DNA of 64,000 nucleotides, taken from the NCBI GenBank assembly GCA_947311845.1, contig CAMZMU010000027.1, positions 45,494,053 through 45,558,052 of the forward strand, read 5' to 3'. Origin of the DNA: Poa pratensis. Its lineage: Eukaryota; Streptophyta; Magnoliopsida; Poales; Poaceae. The notes beneath the pieces were generated by a model. The model saw only the letters and a list, made by a program, of their open reading frames with translations, did no database searches and was not told the origin of the DNA. Below are positions 63,921 to 64,000 of the stretch, piece after piece. How positions within the stretch are numbered: position 1 is the first letter of the stretch; the number at the start of each line of letters is the position of its first letter. The translations under genes were made by a program, and so were the position numbers.

Positions 63921-64000
63921 ACCAAAGATGCCAGATTTTGTGGGGGACATGTATGTATGCAAGATGAGCATGTTTTTAGGTAAGAATAGGCTTAGGATGA

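Larger units (their letters stand above)
61161..64000 (-). mobile_element. Second Sirevirus-like copia, 3' part only (minus strand)
   Basis: Same architecture as the 13272-28536 element in reverse: palindromic spacer (63360-63920), small first exon and env-like ORF, then CCCTTTTTGGCATTTCGATG (present at 26920 and, inverted, at 61660), polypurine tract and LTR. pol would lie beyond the right window edge. Confidence 0.78.

Overview
The window is plant nuclear DNA, most likely from a Triticeae grass (wheat, Aegilops or barley type). The evidence is nested LTR retrotransposons (Sirevirus-like copia, tRNA-Asp-primed gypsy, chromovirus), a plant LINE, Stowaway- and Tourist-like MITEs, Mutator-like elements, intron-split plant genes and a nuclear tRNA-Gly gene. 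There are no operons or other prokaryotic signals. Most long reading frames in GC-rich stretches are non-coding shadows.

The main structure is a segmental duplication. Copy A runs from the left window edge to about 13271 and copy B from 43638 to about 55884. Each copy holds, in order: an LTR-like fragment, the 3' half of a LINE, an AT-rich minisatellite, an intronless A20/AN1 zinc-finger gene (SAP type, + strand), a tRNA-Gly(CCC) gene (+), and a five-exon TAR/alliinase-like aminotransferase gene (- strand). The copies agree closely by eye but differ by private insertions. Copy A gained a 1.4 kb retroposon in the LINE and a 1.3 kb Pack-MULE in TAR intron 1. Copy B gained a 2 kb Mutator-like element 470 bp upstream of SAP, a 109 bp tandem duplication next to the tRNA, and a 0.5 kb retroposon in TAR intron 1. 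A third, older copy of TAR exon 1 stands alone at 57298-57641. No TAR copy is fully intact: copy A has two 1-bp deletions in exon 4, copy B has a 1-bp deletion near the start of exon 1, and copy C has a clean exon 1 but no exons 2-5 of its own.

The 30 kb between the copies is retrotransposon-derived. A 5'-truncated Sirevirus-like copia (13272-28536, +) carries a Tourist-like MITE and a complete non-autonomous LTR element with tRNA-Asp primer site (18393-25736, -). The copia itself lies inside the reverse transcriptase of a chromovirus (28537-31438, +). Next come an unusual structure with LTR-like ends in inverted orientation around a 622-codon ORF (32536-36008), a minus-strand retroposon (36627-37890), a Stowaway-like MITE, the 5' half of the LINE (38650-39998) and another GC-rich retroposon (about 40532-42270).

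To the right of copy B are a copia end fragment, the orphan TAR exon, a short-LTR copia element with gag, protease and partial integrase (58905-61020), and the 3' end of a second Sirevirus-like element on the minus strand (61030 to the window edge).

The likely functional genes are the two SAP copies, the two tRNA-Gly copies and possibly a TAR locus, if the exons of copies B and C are combined by splicing. All coordinates and similarities come from reading the sequence; no database search was run.
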